DNA from: Streptomyces sp. Edi4 | Lineage (GTDB): Bacteria; Actinomycetota; Actinomycetes; Streptomycetales; Streptomycetaceae | Direction of reading: 5' to 3' | Assembly (NCBI RefSeq): GCF_040253615.1 | Contig: NZ_JBEJGY010000004.1 | Coordinates: 7,502,001 to 7,566,000 of the forward strand | DNA length: 64,000 bases | Shown here: piece after piece, positions 34,189 to 42,844 of the stretch | Position numbering within the stretch: position 1 is the first letter of the stretch | How the letters are laid out: each line of letters starts with the position of its first letter | Position numbers and translations under genes: made by a program | Notes under the pieces: model-generated | Told to the model about the DNA's origin: nothing | Seen by the model: the letters and a program-made list of their open reading frames with translations, nothing else | Databases searched by the model: none

Positions 34189-36417
34189 TCAGGGAACGTA
34201 AACGCGGCCCTCGTCGTCCCGCGCCTCACTCCGCCCCTCACTCCCGCGTACCCGGTCGCGGCGGGGTGTGCGCGCCGTGCGGGTCGGCCACCAGATGGCG
34301 CGTCCGATCAGTGCGGTGAGCGCGGGCACCAGCACTATGGACAGGACGAACGCGGCGAGGAGGATACCGAGACCGGTCGCGAAACCGATCTGCTGCGTGG
34401 ACGGCGAAGGGGTGACCGCGAGGCTGCCGAACGAGGCCGCGAGCACGATGCCGGCCGTCGCGACGGCCGGCGCTGTGTGCCGCACCGCGCGCGCGACGGC
34501 GGCCCTGGCCGGCCCCGGGCGCTCCATCTCCTCGCGCATGCGGTCGCTGATGAGGATGTTGTAGTCGGTGCCGAGGGCGACGACGAACAGGAACAGCACC
34601 AGCGGCAGGACGAAGTTGACGCCCGGCTTGTCGAGCAGATGCTGGAAGAAGAGGGCGGAGGCGCCGAGCGTGGCGGCGAAGCCGAGCCCCACCGAGATCA
34701 TCAGGACGACCGGGGCGAGGAGGCTGCGCAGCAGGATCAGCAGGATCAGGGCGATGAGCGCCGCCGCCACGGGGAAAACCGTCCGCAGATCGCGGTCGAC
34801 GGCGGTGGAGATGTCGGCGAAGATCGCGGCGGTTCCCCCGACGTGTGCCCGCGTTCCCGCAGGCGTATGGCCCGCGACAGCGGCACGCACGGGACCTGAC
34901 ACCAGATCACGGGCGGCCGCGCTCTGGGTGTCGGCCGTGAGGTAGACGTCGATGCGGGCCGCCGTGCGGTCGCCGTTGAGGACGGTGGCGCCGACCTTCC
35001 CCACCCCGTCGACCTTCGTGAGCGCCGCCGGCAGGGCGTCGAGCGAGTGCGCGCTCAGGGTGCGGCCCGGTTCGGCCGTCACGTACACGGTGGTCGGATC
35101 GGACACCCCGGCCGGCAGGCTGCGCCCGATCTCGGCGGCCGTGGCCGCGGCGGGCGTGCCACGGTCACCTGCCGACTGCGAGAAGTCCATGCGGATCCCG
35201 GCGAGTCCGACCGCCAGCGCGCCGAGCAGCGCCACCGACGCCACGACCATGGCCAGCGGTCTGCGGGCGACCAGGTCCCCGAGGCGGGCGGCGGCCCCGG
35301 GGCGCGGCTCACGCGTGAGGGAGCGGGAGGGCCAGAACATTTTACGTCCGGTCACCGCGAGCAGCGCGGGCATCAACGTCAGGCTCGCGAACAGCATGAC
35401 GAGCACCGACACGGCGATCGCGGGACCCAGGACGCGGAACTGCCCGAACGTGGCGATGCCCAGGGTGGCGAACGCCGCCACGATGGTGAGGGCCGCCGAG
35501 GTGATCGCGGTGCCGACCCGGGCGCTGACATCCGCCGCCACCACCCGCGCCGAGACGTCGGGACGGGAGCGCAACTGCTCACGGAAGCGGAACAGCAGGA
35601 AGAGGAAGTAGTCGATGCCGACGCCCAGCAGCACCACGCCGATCATGCTCGGAGTGGAGGCATCGAGCTGGACCCCGGTGAGCATCGCGGCCCCCGCGAC
35701 CGCGCCGGTCGCCGCACCGCTGATGAGCGCGACCGCGACCAGCGGCACGAACGCGGCGAGCACACTGCGGAACACCAGAACGTTGATCACCACGATCAGG
35801 AGCATCATCACCGCACCGACCACCTTGGACGTGGTCTCCTGCGCCTCCTCGGTGTCGGCCAGATCGGCCAGGCCCCCGGTGAACCCGGTACGCATCCGGT
35901 CCTCGGCGAACTCGCCCCTGGCCGTGTCGCGGAAGGCCCGGTACAGGTCGTGCATCCCGGGGTCCATGGAATTGCCGGTCAGCTGGACCCGCAGGAGTTC
36001 GAAGCCGCGGTCGGGCGCCACCATGACCGGAGCGACCTTGGGCGTCTGTGAGTGATCCTCGGCGAGGAACGACGGCTGATCGTCCTTGGCCGGCGGCATC
36101 GTCACGCGCCGAGCGCTCAGTTTCTTCGCCGTGGCCGCGACGCGCTGCTCGTCCGCCTGGCTGAGGGGTGCGCCGTCCTTCCTGGCGACGAGCACGGTCA
36201 CCGCGTTGGCATCGGGCTTCGCCCCGAACTTCTCCTCGGCCACCTTCAGGGCGGCCGCCGAGTCGTAGCGCGCCGGCAGGAAGTCGCCGCTCTGTGTCTG
36301 GGTGACGCGGAAGATCAGCGTCTGGGCGACGACGAGCAGGGAGAAACCCACCACCGCCCACAGGGCGACGACCTTCCACGGGTTACGGGTGGAGAACCGG
36401 GTCAGGGCGCGGATCAC
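34189..36417 (-). CDS. MMPL-family RND transporter
   Basis: A 742-residue membrane transporter of the MmpL/HpnN-like RND group, which exports lipids or hydrophobic molecules using the proton gradient. Two halves are visible, each with one helix, an extracytoplasmic domain and five helices: TM1 at about 13-35 (FSTRNPWKVVALWAVVGFSL), periplasmic domain about 45-200, TM2-6 about 205-375 with GVGIDYFLFLLFRFREQL; the second half has GTDYNILISDRMREEM and a final helix before a charged tail. GTG 36415-36417 has GGAGGA upstream; an earlier ATG-type extension lacks homology. Divergent from the two-component kinase, which may regulate it. Confidence 0.92.
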   Translation of the reverse strand: MIRALTRFSTRNPWKVVALWAVVGFSLLVVAQTLIFRVTQTQSGDFLPARYDSAAALKVAEEKFGAKPDANAVTVLVARKDGAPLSQADEQRVAATAKKLSARRVTMPPAKDDQPSFLAEDHSQTPKVAPVMVAPDRGFELLRVQLTGNSMDPGMHDLYRAFRDTARGEFAEDRMRTGFTGGLADLADTEEAQETTSKVVGAVMMLLIVVINVLVFRSVLAAFVPLVAVALISGAATGAVAGAAMLTGVQLDASTPSMIGVVLLGVGIDYFLFLLFRFREQLRSRPDVSARVVAADVSARVGTAITSAALTIVAAFATLGIATFGQFRVLGPAIAVSVLVMLFASLTLMPALLAVTGRKMFWPSRSLTREPRPGAAARLGDLVARRPLAMVVASVALLGALAVGLAGIRMDFSQSAGDRGTPAAATAAEIGRSLPAGVSDPTTVYVTAEPGRTLSAHSLDALPAALTKVDGVGKVGATVLNGDRTAARIDVYLTADTQSAAARDLVSGPVRAAVAGHTPAGTRAHVGGTAAIFADISTAVDRDLRTVFPVAAALIALILLILLRSLLAPVVLMISVGLGFAATLGASALFFQHLLDKPGVNFVLPLVLFLFVVALGTDYNILISDRMREEMERPGPARAAVARAVRHTAPAVATAGIVLAASFGSLAVTPSPSTQQIGFATGLGILLAAFVLSIVLVPALTALIGRAIWWPTRTARTPRRDRVRGSEGRSEARDDEGRVYVP

Positions 36418-36668
36418 GGGGTCCTCCAACGGTGGAGAAAGTGCGGTGTATTCGGCATGCGCCCAGCTCACCAGCGAGAACGGCGACAATCGTCCGAGCG
36501 TGGAAGGAGAACGCGACTGGGAGTGCGGGCCGGGACGGGGCCCGCCTGGGACCCTGCTCCCAGTGGGAGAACCCGACCGCCCGGCGTCGGGCGGCACCGG
36601 CGGCCGGTGCGAAACTGGACCCCGAGACAGCCGCGTGGTGCACCGCCCGCGGTGAAGGAGGGGGACTC
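36418..36668. promoter_or_regulatory. Divergent MMPL / histidine kinase intergenic region
   Basis: 251 bp without a supported gene. The presumed promoters of both genes must lie here; no clear consensus was recognised. The kinase ribosome site GAAGGAGGGGG is at its end. Confidence 0.3.
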
Positions 36669-38144
36669 ATGGTGACGACGCGCCCTGTGCGGGGCACCAC
36701 TGGGACCGGGTCCGGCGCCACCGGGGCTGGGTCCGGCATCACTGGGACCGGGTCTGACACTGCCGGGGCTGGGTCCGGCACCGCTGGGGCTGGGTCCGGC
36801 ACCGCTGGGGCTGGGTCCGGCACCACCGGGGCTGGGTCCGGCACCGCTGGGGCTGGGTCCGGCACCGCTGGGGCCAGGTCTGACACCGCCGGGGCTGGGT
36901 CCGGCATCACTGGGGCCGGACCCAGCCCCGCCAGGACTGGACCCCGTACCGCCGGGGCCGGATCCCGTACCGCCGGGGTCGGATTCCGTACCTTCGGGAT
37001 CCGGTCTGCCGACGACGCGTTGCCGTGGTCGCGCAACGACGGTCTCGTGACGATCGGGGTCGCGGCCCTCGACCTCATCGGGTTCAGTCTCACCACCCAG
37101 TCCGAGCTGGGACACGTCCCGGTCGGCGGATGCCTGCTCATCGTGGCGACCGCGCTGCCCCTGCTCGTACGGCGCCGTGCGCCGCTGCCGGTGCTCGCCG
37201 TGATCGTCGCCCTCGGCCTGGTCCTCAACGTGACCGTGTCGATCACCCAGCACTTCACGGGCGCGGTCGTGGTCGCCCTCTACACCGTCGTACGGACCTG
37301 TCGGCGGACCCAGGTCGTGGCATCGCTCCTGGGCGTGCTGCTGCTCCTGTCCGACCCGTCGTCCTGGCCGCGCCCCTCGCTCATGGACAGCCTCAGCAAC
37401 ATCGCCGCCGCGGTGATCGTGGTGGTCGCGGCCGTGGAGGTGGGGCGTTGGCAGCGGGACGCCGAGGCCAGGCGCCGGGGGCTCGCCGACCGGGCGGTGG
37501 CTGCCGAACGACGGCGTATCGCACGGGAGTTGCACGACATCGTGGCTCACCACATCACCACCATGCAGCTGATGGCGGGCGGCGCCCGCGCCAACCTGGC
37601 CCGCGACACCGACGTGGCGAAGGAAGCCCTGCTGACCCTCGAAGCCTCCGGACGCACCGCCCTGCACGAGATGCGACAGCTCCTCGACGTACTGCGGGCC
37701 GGTGACGACGTCGAGGACGAGCCCACCCAGCCGCAGCCCGGGGTCGGTGACCTGGAGCGGATCGTCGCGGAGTCCTGCCGCGCCGGACTCCCCACCGCCC
37801 TCGCCGTGCGCGGCGAGGAGCGGCCGCTGCCGCCGAGCGTCGGCCTCACGGTGTTCCGGATCGTGCAGGAGTCCCTGACCAACGCCCGCAGACACGCCGG
37901 TACGGCGCGCGCGGAGGTGCGGCTCACCTACGAACCGCGCGCGGTGTCGGTGGAGATATCGGACGACGGAACCGGCGCCGGGATCTCACGTACCTCGGGC
38001 GATACGGGCTCCGGCTACGGCCTGATGGGGATGCGGGAGCGTGCGGTGCTGCACGGCGGCACGCTGGAGGCCGGGCCCCTGGACGGGGCGGGATTCAGGG
38101 TGGCGGCCACTCTTCCGCTGGCCGTGGGACAAGGGGCGCTTTGA
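36669..38144 (+). CDS. NarL-type two-component sensor histidine kinase with heptad-repeat N-terminus
   Basis: A 491-residue DesK/NarX-like kinase. It begins with about 95 residues of Gly/Ser/Thr/Ala heptads (consensus GAGSGTA), then about five membrane helices (120-250). HisKA_3 reads RRRIARELHDIVAHHITTM with phospho-acceptor His289. The HATPase region shows VFRIVQESLTNARRHA (N-box) and GSGYGLMGMRERA. ATG 36669 directly follows GAAGGAGGGGGACTC. Its stop overlaps the start of the response-regulator gene (TGATG), so both are translationally coupled. The MMPL transporter gene is divergent. Signal unknown; the low-complexity N-terminus is odd for the family. Confidence 0.9.
   Translation: MVTTRPVRGTTGTGSGATGAGSGITGTGSDTAGAGSGTAGAGSGTAGAGSGTTGAGSGTAGAGSGTAGARSDTAGAGSGITGAGPSPARTGPRTAGAGSRTAGVGFRTFGIRSADDALPWSRNDGLVTIGVAALDLIGFSLTTQSELGHVPVGGCLLIVATALPLLVRRRAPLPVLAVIVALGLVLNVTVSITQHFTGAVVVALYTVVRTCRRTQVVASLLGVLLLLSDPSSWPRPSLMDSLSNIAAAVIVVVAAVEVGRWQRDAEARRRGLADRAVAAERRRIARELHDIVAHHITTMQLMAGGARANLARDTDVAKEALLTLEASGRTALHEMRQLLDVLRAGDDVEDEPTQPQPGVGDLERIVAESCRAGLPTALAVRGEERPLPPSVGLTVFRIVQESLTNARRHAGTARAEVRLTYEPRAVSVEISDDGTGAGISRTSGDTGSGYGLMGMRERAVLHGGTLEAGPLDGAGFRVAATLPLAVGQGAL
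36709..36960 (+). repeat. 21-bp coding minisatellite in the kinase gene
   Basis: About ten to twelve tandem 21-bp units, consensus GGGGCTGGGTCCGGCACC plus one codon, encoding GAGSGTA heptads. Frame is kept throughout. The tract is also open on the opposite strand as a Pro-rich frame, an effect of the repeat. Confidence 0.85.
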
Positions 38145-38836
38145 TGAACGGGACGGACACCGGGCGGCCGGTCACGGTCCTGATCGTGGACGATCAGCCG
38201 CTCGTACGGCGCGGGCTCGCCCTGATCCTCGCTCCCGAACCGGACATCGAGGTGGTGGGGGAGGCCGGCGACGGCGAAGAGGCCGTGGCCCTCGCACGCC
38301 GGCTGCGCCCCGACGTGGTCGTGATGGACATCCGCATGCCCGTCCTGGACGGCGTCGCCGCCACCGCCAGGCTCACTCAGGAAGTGCCCGACTGCCGGGT
38401 GCTGGCGCTCAGCACCTTCGACATGGACGAGTACGTGGTGGCGGCGCTGCGCGCGGGCGCCTGCGGGTTCCTGCCGAAGGATGTGTCGCCGGAAGACCTC
38501 GTGGCCGGGGTGCGGGTGGTGCACGGGGGCGAGGCGGCTGTCGCGCCCCGCCTGATGACCCGCCTGATCTCCACCTTCGTCAGGGCCCCGCAGCACCCCG
38601 CCGTGCCCAGCATGCCCCGCGATGACCTCACGCCCCGGGAGACGGAGGTGTGGCGGCTGATCGCGACCGGCCGCGACAACGCGGAGATCGCCGAGGTCAT
38701 GGGAGTGAGCGGGTCGACGGTGAAGAACCACATCACGAGCCTCTTCGGCAAACTCAAGGTACGAGACCGGGCCCAAGCGGTGATCGCGGCGTACGAGACC
38801 GGAGCGGTCGAGGTCGGCCTCGGCCGCGGCGCGTGA
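38144..38836 (+). CDS. NarL/FixJ-type response regulator
   Basis: A 230-residue regulator paired with the preceding kinase. The receiver (about 9-125) has LIVDDQP and phospho-Asp62 in VVMDIRMPVLDG, Thr in LSTFD and the Lys of LPKDVSPEDL. A LuxR-type helix-turn-helix (about 160-220) reads LTPRETEVWRLIATGRDNAEI and GVSGSTVKNHITSLFGKL. Its ATG overlaps the kinase stop by one base. Targets are unknown; the divergent MMPL transporter is a natural candidate. The 238 bp after the stop hold nothing I can support. Confidence 0.95.
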   Translation: MNGTDTGRPVTVLIVDDQPLVRRGLALILAPEPDIEVVGEAGDGEEAVALARRLRPDVVVMDIRMPVLDGVAATARLTQEVPDCRVLALSTFDMDEYVVAALRAGACGFLPKDVSPEDLVAGVRVVHGGEAAVAPRLMTRLISTFVRAPQHPAVPSMPRDDLTPRETEVWRLIATGRDNAEIAEVMGVSGSTVKNHITSLFGKLKVRDRAQAVIAAYETGAVEVGLGRGA

Positions 38837-39074
38837 GCCTCGCGCGACCCGGCCGCCGGTCCGCAGCGGGGCGCGCACGGATGAGCTCCACGTACCGGCG
38901 AGTCCCGCTGCGTCCAAGCTGCGGGGAGCGGGTGTGTTGCGCCGTGCGTATCCAGCACGGGCGGACCGACCGACCCGCACACCGCGCGACACCGCCCGTC
39001 GCCCACGGGGGCCCGGCACGCCCCGAGCCGCGCCCTGCCACCAGCGTGTACCCGCCCCCGCCCCCGGCCCGGGC

Positions 39075-39563
39075 TCAGCTTCCGGTTTCCGCTTCCGGTG
39101 GCAGCTCGTTCTCGGGGATGACGTGCATCGCCGCCTCCTCCGCGCCCGCCGCGCCCGCGTCGATGCCTTCGTCGGAGGCGACCAGTTCCTTCGTGGTGTC
39201 AGGGCGGACACCCTCGTCCGGCGCCACCAGACGTCCGGCGCGCTCCGTGCCCGACTCGGGGTCGAGTGGTTCGCCCTCGCCGTCGGGCAGGTCCCCGATG
39301 CCGTCGCCCGCCGGGACGGCCGTGTCGGGCACCTCCTGGCTCAGCCGCTCGTCAAGGGACTCGCCCTCGTTCTGTTCGGCCGCCGTCACGCCCGTCTTGG
39401 TGACACCCAACGGCTTCTCCGGCGGCGAATACCCCTCGTCGAGCATGTCGTCATAGGTGCGCTCGCCGAGCGCGTCCTGGAGGTCGAGCGGGGCGGCGTC
39501 CTCCTGCTCCTCGTTGTCGCCGGTGGGCTGATAGACGTCGTCCGCCATGCCGTTGTCGCTCAT
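39075..39563 (-). CDS. DUF5709 acidic protein
   Basis: A 162-residue, strongly acidic and probably disordered cytoplasmic protein. Actinobacterial DUF5709 features are present: MADDVYQPTGDNEEQED, LDLQDALGERTYDDMLDEGYSPPEKPLGVTK, SLDERLSQEVPD and a C-terminal tail with ERAGRLVAPDEG and EEAAMHVI. Function is unknown; these proteins are abundant in Streptomyces. ATG 39561-39563 follows GAGGTGAG. No operon partner. Confidence 0.85.
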   Translation of the reverse strand: MSDNGMADDVYQPTGDNEEQEDAAPLDLQDALGERTYDDMLDEGYSPPEKPLGVTKTGVTAAEQNEGESLDERLSQEVPDTAVPAGDGIGDLPDGEGEPLDPESGTERAGRLVAPDEGVRPDTTKELVASDEGIDAGAAGAEEAAMHVIPENELPPEAETGS

Positions 39564-39753
39564 GACTCACCTCGTGGTTCTGGTTCTGGGGTCGGGTCCT
39601 GCGGCCGGTAAAGGCCGGTTCGTACGCTTTCTGCTCCGGTCCCTGCCAGTGCCCGTGAGGCACCGTTCCAAACGGACCGGGCGCCCCGCCGGCGGACACA
39701 CTCTTCGGCGTCCGGGCGGGTGAGCCGTGTCTCACCTGGCCGGTGCCGCTTGT

Positions 39754-39773
39754 CTATGCAACGAGTTGCATAG
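39754..39773. promoter_or_regulatory. PadR operator palindrome
   Basis: Perfect inverted repeat: CTATGCAAC, two centre bases, GTTGCATAG. It ends 12 bp before the PadR start codon. The ATGCAAC-type half-site resembles sites bound by PadR regulators, which usually repress their own gene. Confidence 0.75.
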
Positions 39774-39785
39774 AAGGATTCGAGC

Positions 39786-40343
39786 ATGGCGCTTGAGCAC
39801 GCGATTCTCGTCTCGCTGTTGGAGAAGCCGGGCTCCGGCTATGAGCTGGCCCGGCGGTTCGAGCGGTCCATCGGCTACTTCTGGACCGCCACCCACCAGC
39901 AGATCTACCGCGTCCTCAAGCGCATGGAGAGCGACGGCTGGATCGACGCCCGCGAGGTGGCCCAGCAGATGCGGCCGGACAAGAAGGAGTACTCCGTCGC
40001 CGCTCCCGGCCGGGACGCGCTCTCCGCGTGGCTGCACGCCCCGATCGAGCCGGAAAGCGTCCGGCACGAGCTCGCCGTGAAGATCCGGGGCGCCGCCTTC
40101 GACGACCCGGCCGCGCTGCTGCGCGAGGTGGAGCGGCACCGCCGGGCGCACGCCGACCGGCTCGCCCGGTACCTCGCGGGGGAGCGGCGCGACTTCATCG
40201 AGGCCGAGGCCCCCGAGACGCCCGACGCGGGCCGGGAGCTCCAGCATGTCGTCCTGCGCGGCGGCATCGCGTACGAGCGGATGACCCTCACCTGGCTCGA
40301 CGACGTGATCGCCACCCTGAACCGGCTCGCCGCCGCCCGTTGA
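39786..40343 (+). CDS. PadR-family transcriptional regulator
   Basis: A 185-residue PadR (subfamily s1-like) regulator. The winged helix spans about residues 1-85: LEHAILVSLLEKPGSGYELARRF, YFWTATHQQIYRVLKRMESDGWI and DKKEYSVAAPGRDAL. The C-terminal Vir-type dimerisation domain (about 95-180) has HELAVKIRGAAF and LREVERHRRAHADRL. A perfect 20-bp palindrome just upstream is the expected autoregulatory operator. The acyl-CoA dehydrogenase gene begins 111 bp downstream on the same strand and is the likely structural target. Effector unknown, probably an aromatic or lipid-like acid. Confidence 0.93.
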   Translation: MALEHAILVSLLEKPGSGYELARRFERSIGYFWTATHQQIYRVLKRMESDGWIDAREVAQQMRPDKKEYSVAAPGRDALSAWLHAPIEPESVRHELAVKIRGAAFDDPAALLREVERHRRAHADRLARYLAGERRDFIEAEAPETPDAGRELQHVVLRGGIAYERMTLTWLDDVIATLNRLAAAR

Positions 40344-40454
40344 ACCGGCGCCACCGACGCGCACCGGCGACCGTACCCGCGGCGCCCCTCCGCCCGGCCC
40401 GCGCCCTCCCGGCTCCCCGGGCCGCCCCCTCAACTCCCCTATTGCGAAAGGCGC

Positions 40455-42185
40455 ATGGCCATGACCGACCCGCTGCTCTTCAACCCCCGCACCTATGACC
40501 CGGCACACTTCGACCCCGAGACCCGCAGGCTGCTGCGCGCCACCGTCGACTGGTTCGAGCAGCGCGGCAAGCGCAAGCTGATCGAGGACTACCGCTCCCG
40601 CGCCTGGCTCGCGGACTTCCTCGCCTTCTCCGCGAAGGAAGGGCTGTTCGCGACCTTCCTGACCCCGGCGTCCGCCGCCGGCGAGGGGCAGGACGACAAG
40701 CGCTGGGACACCGCGCGGATCGCCGCCCTGAACGAGATCTTCGGCTTCTACGGGCTCGACTACTGGTACGCCTGGCAGGTCACCATCCTCGGACTCGGCC
40801 CCGTGTGGCAGAGCGACAACGCCGAGGCCCGCCTGCGCGCGGCCCAACTCCTCGACCAGGGCGAGGTGTTCGCCTTCGGACTCTCGGAGAAGAGCCACGG
40901 CGCCGACATCTACTCCACCGACATGCTGCTCGAACCCGACGGTGACGGCGGGTTCCTGGCCAGCGGCTCGAAGTACTACATCGGCAACGGCAACGCGGCC
41001 GGCCTCGTCTCCGTCTTCGGCCGCCGCACCGACGTCGAAGGCCCCGACGGGTACGTCTTCTTCGCCGCCGACAGCCGTCACGAGGCGTACCACCTCGTGA
41101 AGAACGTCGTGGACTCCTCCAAGTACGTCAGCGAGTTCCGCCTGGCGAACTACCCGGTCCGCCCCGCCGACGTCCTGCACACCGGCCGTGCCGCCTTCGA
41201 CGCCGCCCTCAACACCGTCAACGTCGGCAAGTTCAACCTGTGCACCGCCTCGATCGGCATCTGCGAGCACGCGATGTACGAGGCCGTCACCCACGCCCAC
41301 AACCGCGTCCTGTACGGCCGCCCGGTCACCGCCTTCCCGCATGTGCGGCGGGAGTTGACCGACGCGTATGTGCGCCTGGTCGGGATGAAGCTCTTCAGTG
41401 ACCGCGCCGTCGACTACTTCCGCTCCGCCGGGCCCGACGACCGGCGTTACCTCCTGTTCAACCCCATGACGAAGATGAAGGTGACCACCGAGGGCGAGAA
41501 GGTCATCGACCTGATGTGGGACGTGATCGCGGCCAAGGGGTTCGAGAAGGACAACTACTTCGCGCAGGCGGCCGTCGAGATCCGGGGGCTGCCCAAGCTG
41601 GAGGGCACGGTCCACGTCAACCTGGCGCTGATCCTGAAGTTCATGGGCAACCACCTCCTGGGCCCCGTGGAGTACCCGGCCGTCGCGACGCGCCTCGACG
41701 CCACCGACGACGCGTTCCTCTTCCAGCAGGGGCCCGCCCGTGGCCTGGGCGCGATCCGCTTCCACGACTGGCGCGCCGCCTTCGACGCCTTCGCGCAGGT
41801 GCCCAACGTCGCCCGTTTCCGTGAACAGGCCGACGCGCTCTGCGAGTTCGTCACCACTGCGGCCCCCGACGAGGAGCAGAGCCGCGACCTCGACCTGCTG
41901 CTCGCCGTCGGTCAGCTCTTCGCGCTGGTCGTGCACGGGCAGCTGATCCTGGAGCAGGCGCGACTGACCGGCCTTGAGCAGGACGTGCTCGACGAGCTCT
42001 TCGCCGTCCTCGTACGTGACTTCTCCGCGCACGCCGTCGAGTTGCACGGCAAGGACTCCGCCACCGAGCAGCAGCAGAACTGGGCGCTGGGCGCGGTGCG
42101 CCGCCCCGTCGTCGACGAGGCCCGCTCGGCGCGCGTGTGGGAGCGCGTCGAGGCACTGGCCGGCGCCTACGAGATGGCCCCCTAG
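40455..42185 (+). CDS. Acyl-CoA dehydrogenase family protein
   Basis: A 576-residue flavoprotein of the acyl-CoA dehydrogenase/oxidase superfamily. The mid-domain is recognised from FAFGLSEKSHGADIYSTDM (about 135-155) and FLASGSKYYIGNGNAAGLVSVF; the C-terminal helical domain from NLCTASIGICEHAMYEAVTHAHNRVLYGRPVTAFPHVRREL and AKGFEKDNYFAQAAVEIRGLP. The extra N-terminal and C-terminal helices make it longer than the usual 380-400 residues, closer to AidB- or ACOX-like forms. Start is ATG 40455 with AAAGG upstream; ATG 40461 is an alternative. Likely controlled by the PadR regulator before it. Substrate unknown. Confidence 0.88.
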   Translation: MAMTDPLLFNPRTYDPAHFDPETRRLLRATVDWFEQRGKRKLIEDYRSRAWLADFLAFSAKEGLFATFLTPASAAGEGQDDKRWDTARIAALNEIFGFYGLDYWYAWQVTILGLGPVWQSDNAEARLRAAQLLDQGEVFAFGLSEKSHGADIYSTDMLLEPDGDGGFLASGSKYYIGNGNAAGLVSVFGRRTDVEGPDGYVFFAADSRHEAYHLVKNVVDSSKYVSEFRLANYPVRPADVLHTGRAAFDAALNTVNVGKFNLCTASIGICEHAMYEAVTHAHNRVLYGRPVTAFPHVRRELTDAYVRLVGMKLFSDRAVDYFRSAGPDDRRYLLFNPMTKMKVTTEGEKVIDLMWDVIAAKGFEKDNYFAQAAVEIRGLPKLEGTVHVNLALILKFMGNHLLGPVEYPAVATRLDATDDAFLFQQGPARGLGAIRFHDWRAAFDAFAQVPNVARFREQADALCEFVTTAAPDEEQSRDLDLLLAVGQLFALVVHGQLILEQARLTGLEQDVLDELFAVLVRDFSAHAVELHGKDSATEQQQNWALGAVRRPVVDEARSARVWERVEALAGAYEMAP

Positions 42186-42235
42186 TCAACGCCCTTGCGC
42201 TACGGGCGACTTGACGGCGCCCGATGAGACACCCT

Positions 42236-42273
42236 GACGGGTCCCCGGTCGATCACGCGGCCGGGGACCCGTC
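42236..42273. terminator. Strong terminator after acyl-CoA dehydrogenase
   Basis: Perfect 13-bp stem (42236-42248 with 42261-42273) with a 12-nt loop, 51 bp after the stop codon. Confidence 0.8.
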
Positions 42274-42284
42274 GCGTTGGCCCC

Positions 42285-42311
42285 CTCCACGCCGGTGGAG
42301 CGTGCGTTTTT
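42285..42311. terminator. Second hairpin with T-run
   Basis: CTCCAC (42285-42290), GCCG loop, GTGGAG (42295-42300), followed by GCGTGCGTTTTT. A Rho-independent form on the plus strand in tandem with the previous terminator. Confidence 0.65.
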
Positions 42312-42844
42312 GGCCAATGCGCGTGCGAGAGGCAACCCGTCCGTGCGAGCGCGGGCCGGAGGCGGGGGAGCGCCGCCGGGGCCGCCGCGAGGTCCGTGCG
42401 GGAAGCCGGCGCGCCGGGGCCGGACCGGGCGCGCGGGGCGGCGGACGCTTCGCCGGAGGGAATGTGCATATGCCAGGCGGCGTGCGCGAATGGATGGGCG
42501 GGGCCCGGCGGTTCGCCGACGCGAAGCGGAAGCGGCAATCCTGAGCGGACTCCCGGAACGGCGGGCCGCCTTCGCCGCGCCCGCCCTCGGCCCCGGCCCG
42601 AGTAATCCGTCCCACCGGGCGGCGCTCCGGACAGTGCAACCGGTTTCTTTGCCCGGCGCTTACGGGGTTCGATTCCGGCCTCGGGGACGGAACCCTTGTG
42701 GCTCCGCCGGACGCCTGGTTAGGCTCCCGCTCGTTTCGATTCCTGCACATATTCTTCGCAACCTGACCAAGCTGTGGGGTGGGCTGTGCGTGCAACGGAT
42801 TTCCCTGAACTCCCGGGGACTTCTGCGGCGTTGGCGGGACGTTG
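42312..42844. promoter_or_regulatory. Gene-poor leader region before the RiPP locus
   Basis: 533 bp isolated by two terminators upstream, so a promoter for the MFS-peptidase-peptide genes should be here. CACATATTCT at about 42747-42756 is the AT-richest patch and could be a -10 region. A 24-codon frame (ATG 42470, stop at 42544, with GGAGGG 9 bp upstream) encodes a basic peptide beginning MPGGVREWMGG; I cannot tell whether it is real. Confidence 0.3.

Noticed and set aside
36468..37895. Minus-strand Pro-rich repeat frame over the kinase minisatellite
   Set aside because: A by-product of the 21-bp repeat, which is open in several frames; the plus strand encodes a full kinase.
42655..42690. 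GGTTCGATTCC, resembling a tRNA T-arm or an attachment site
   Set aside because: The flanking bases do not form the 5-bp T-stem, and no acceptor or anticodon stem can be drawn; no integrase or second copy nearby.
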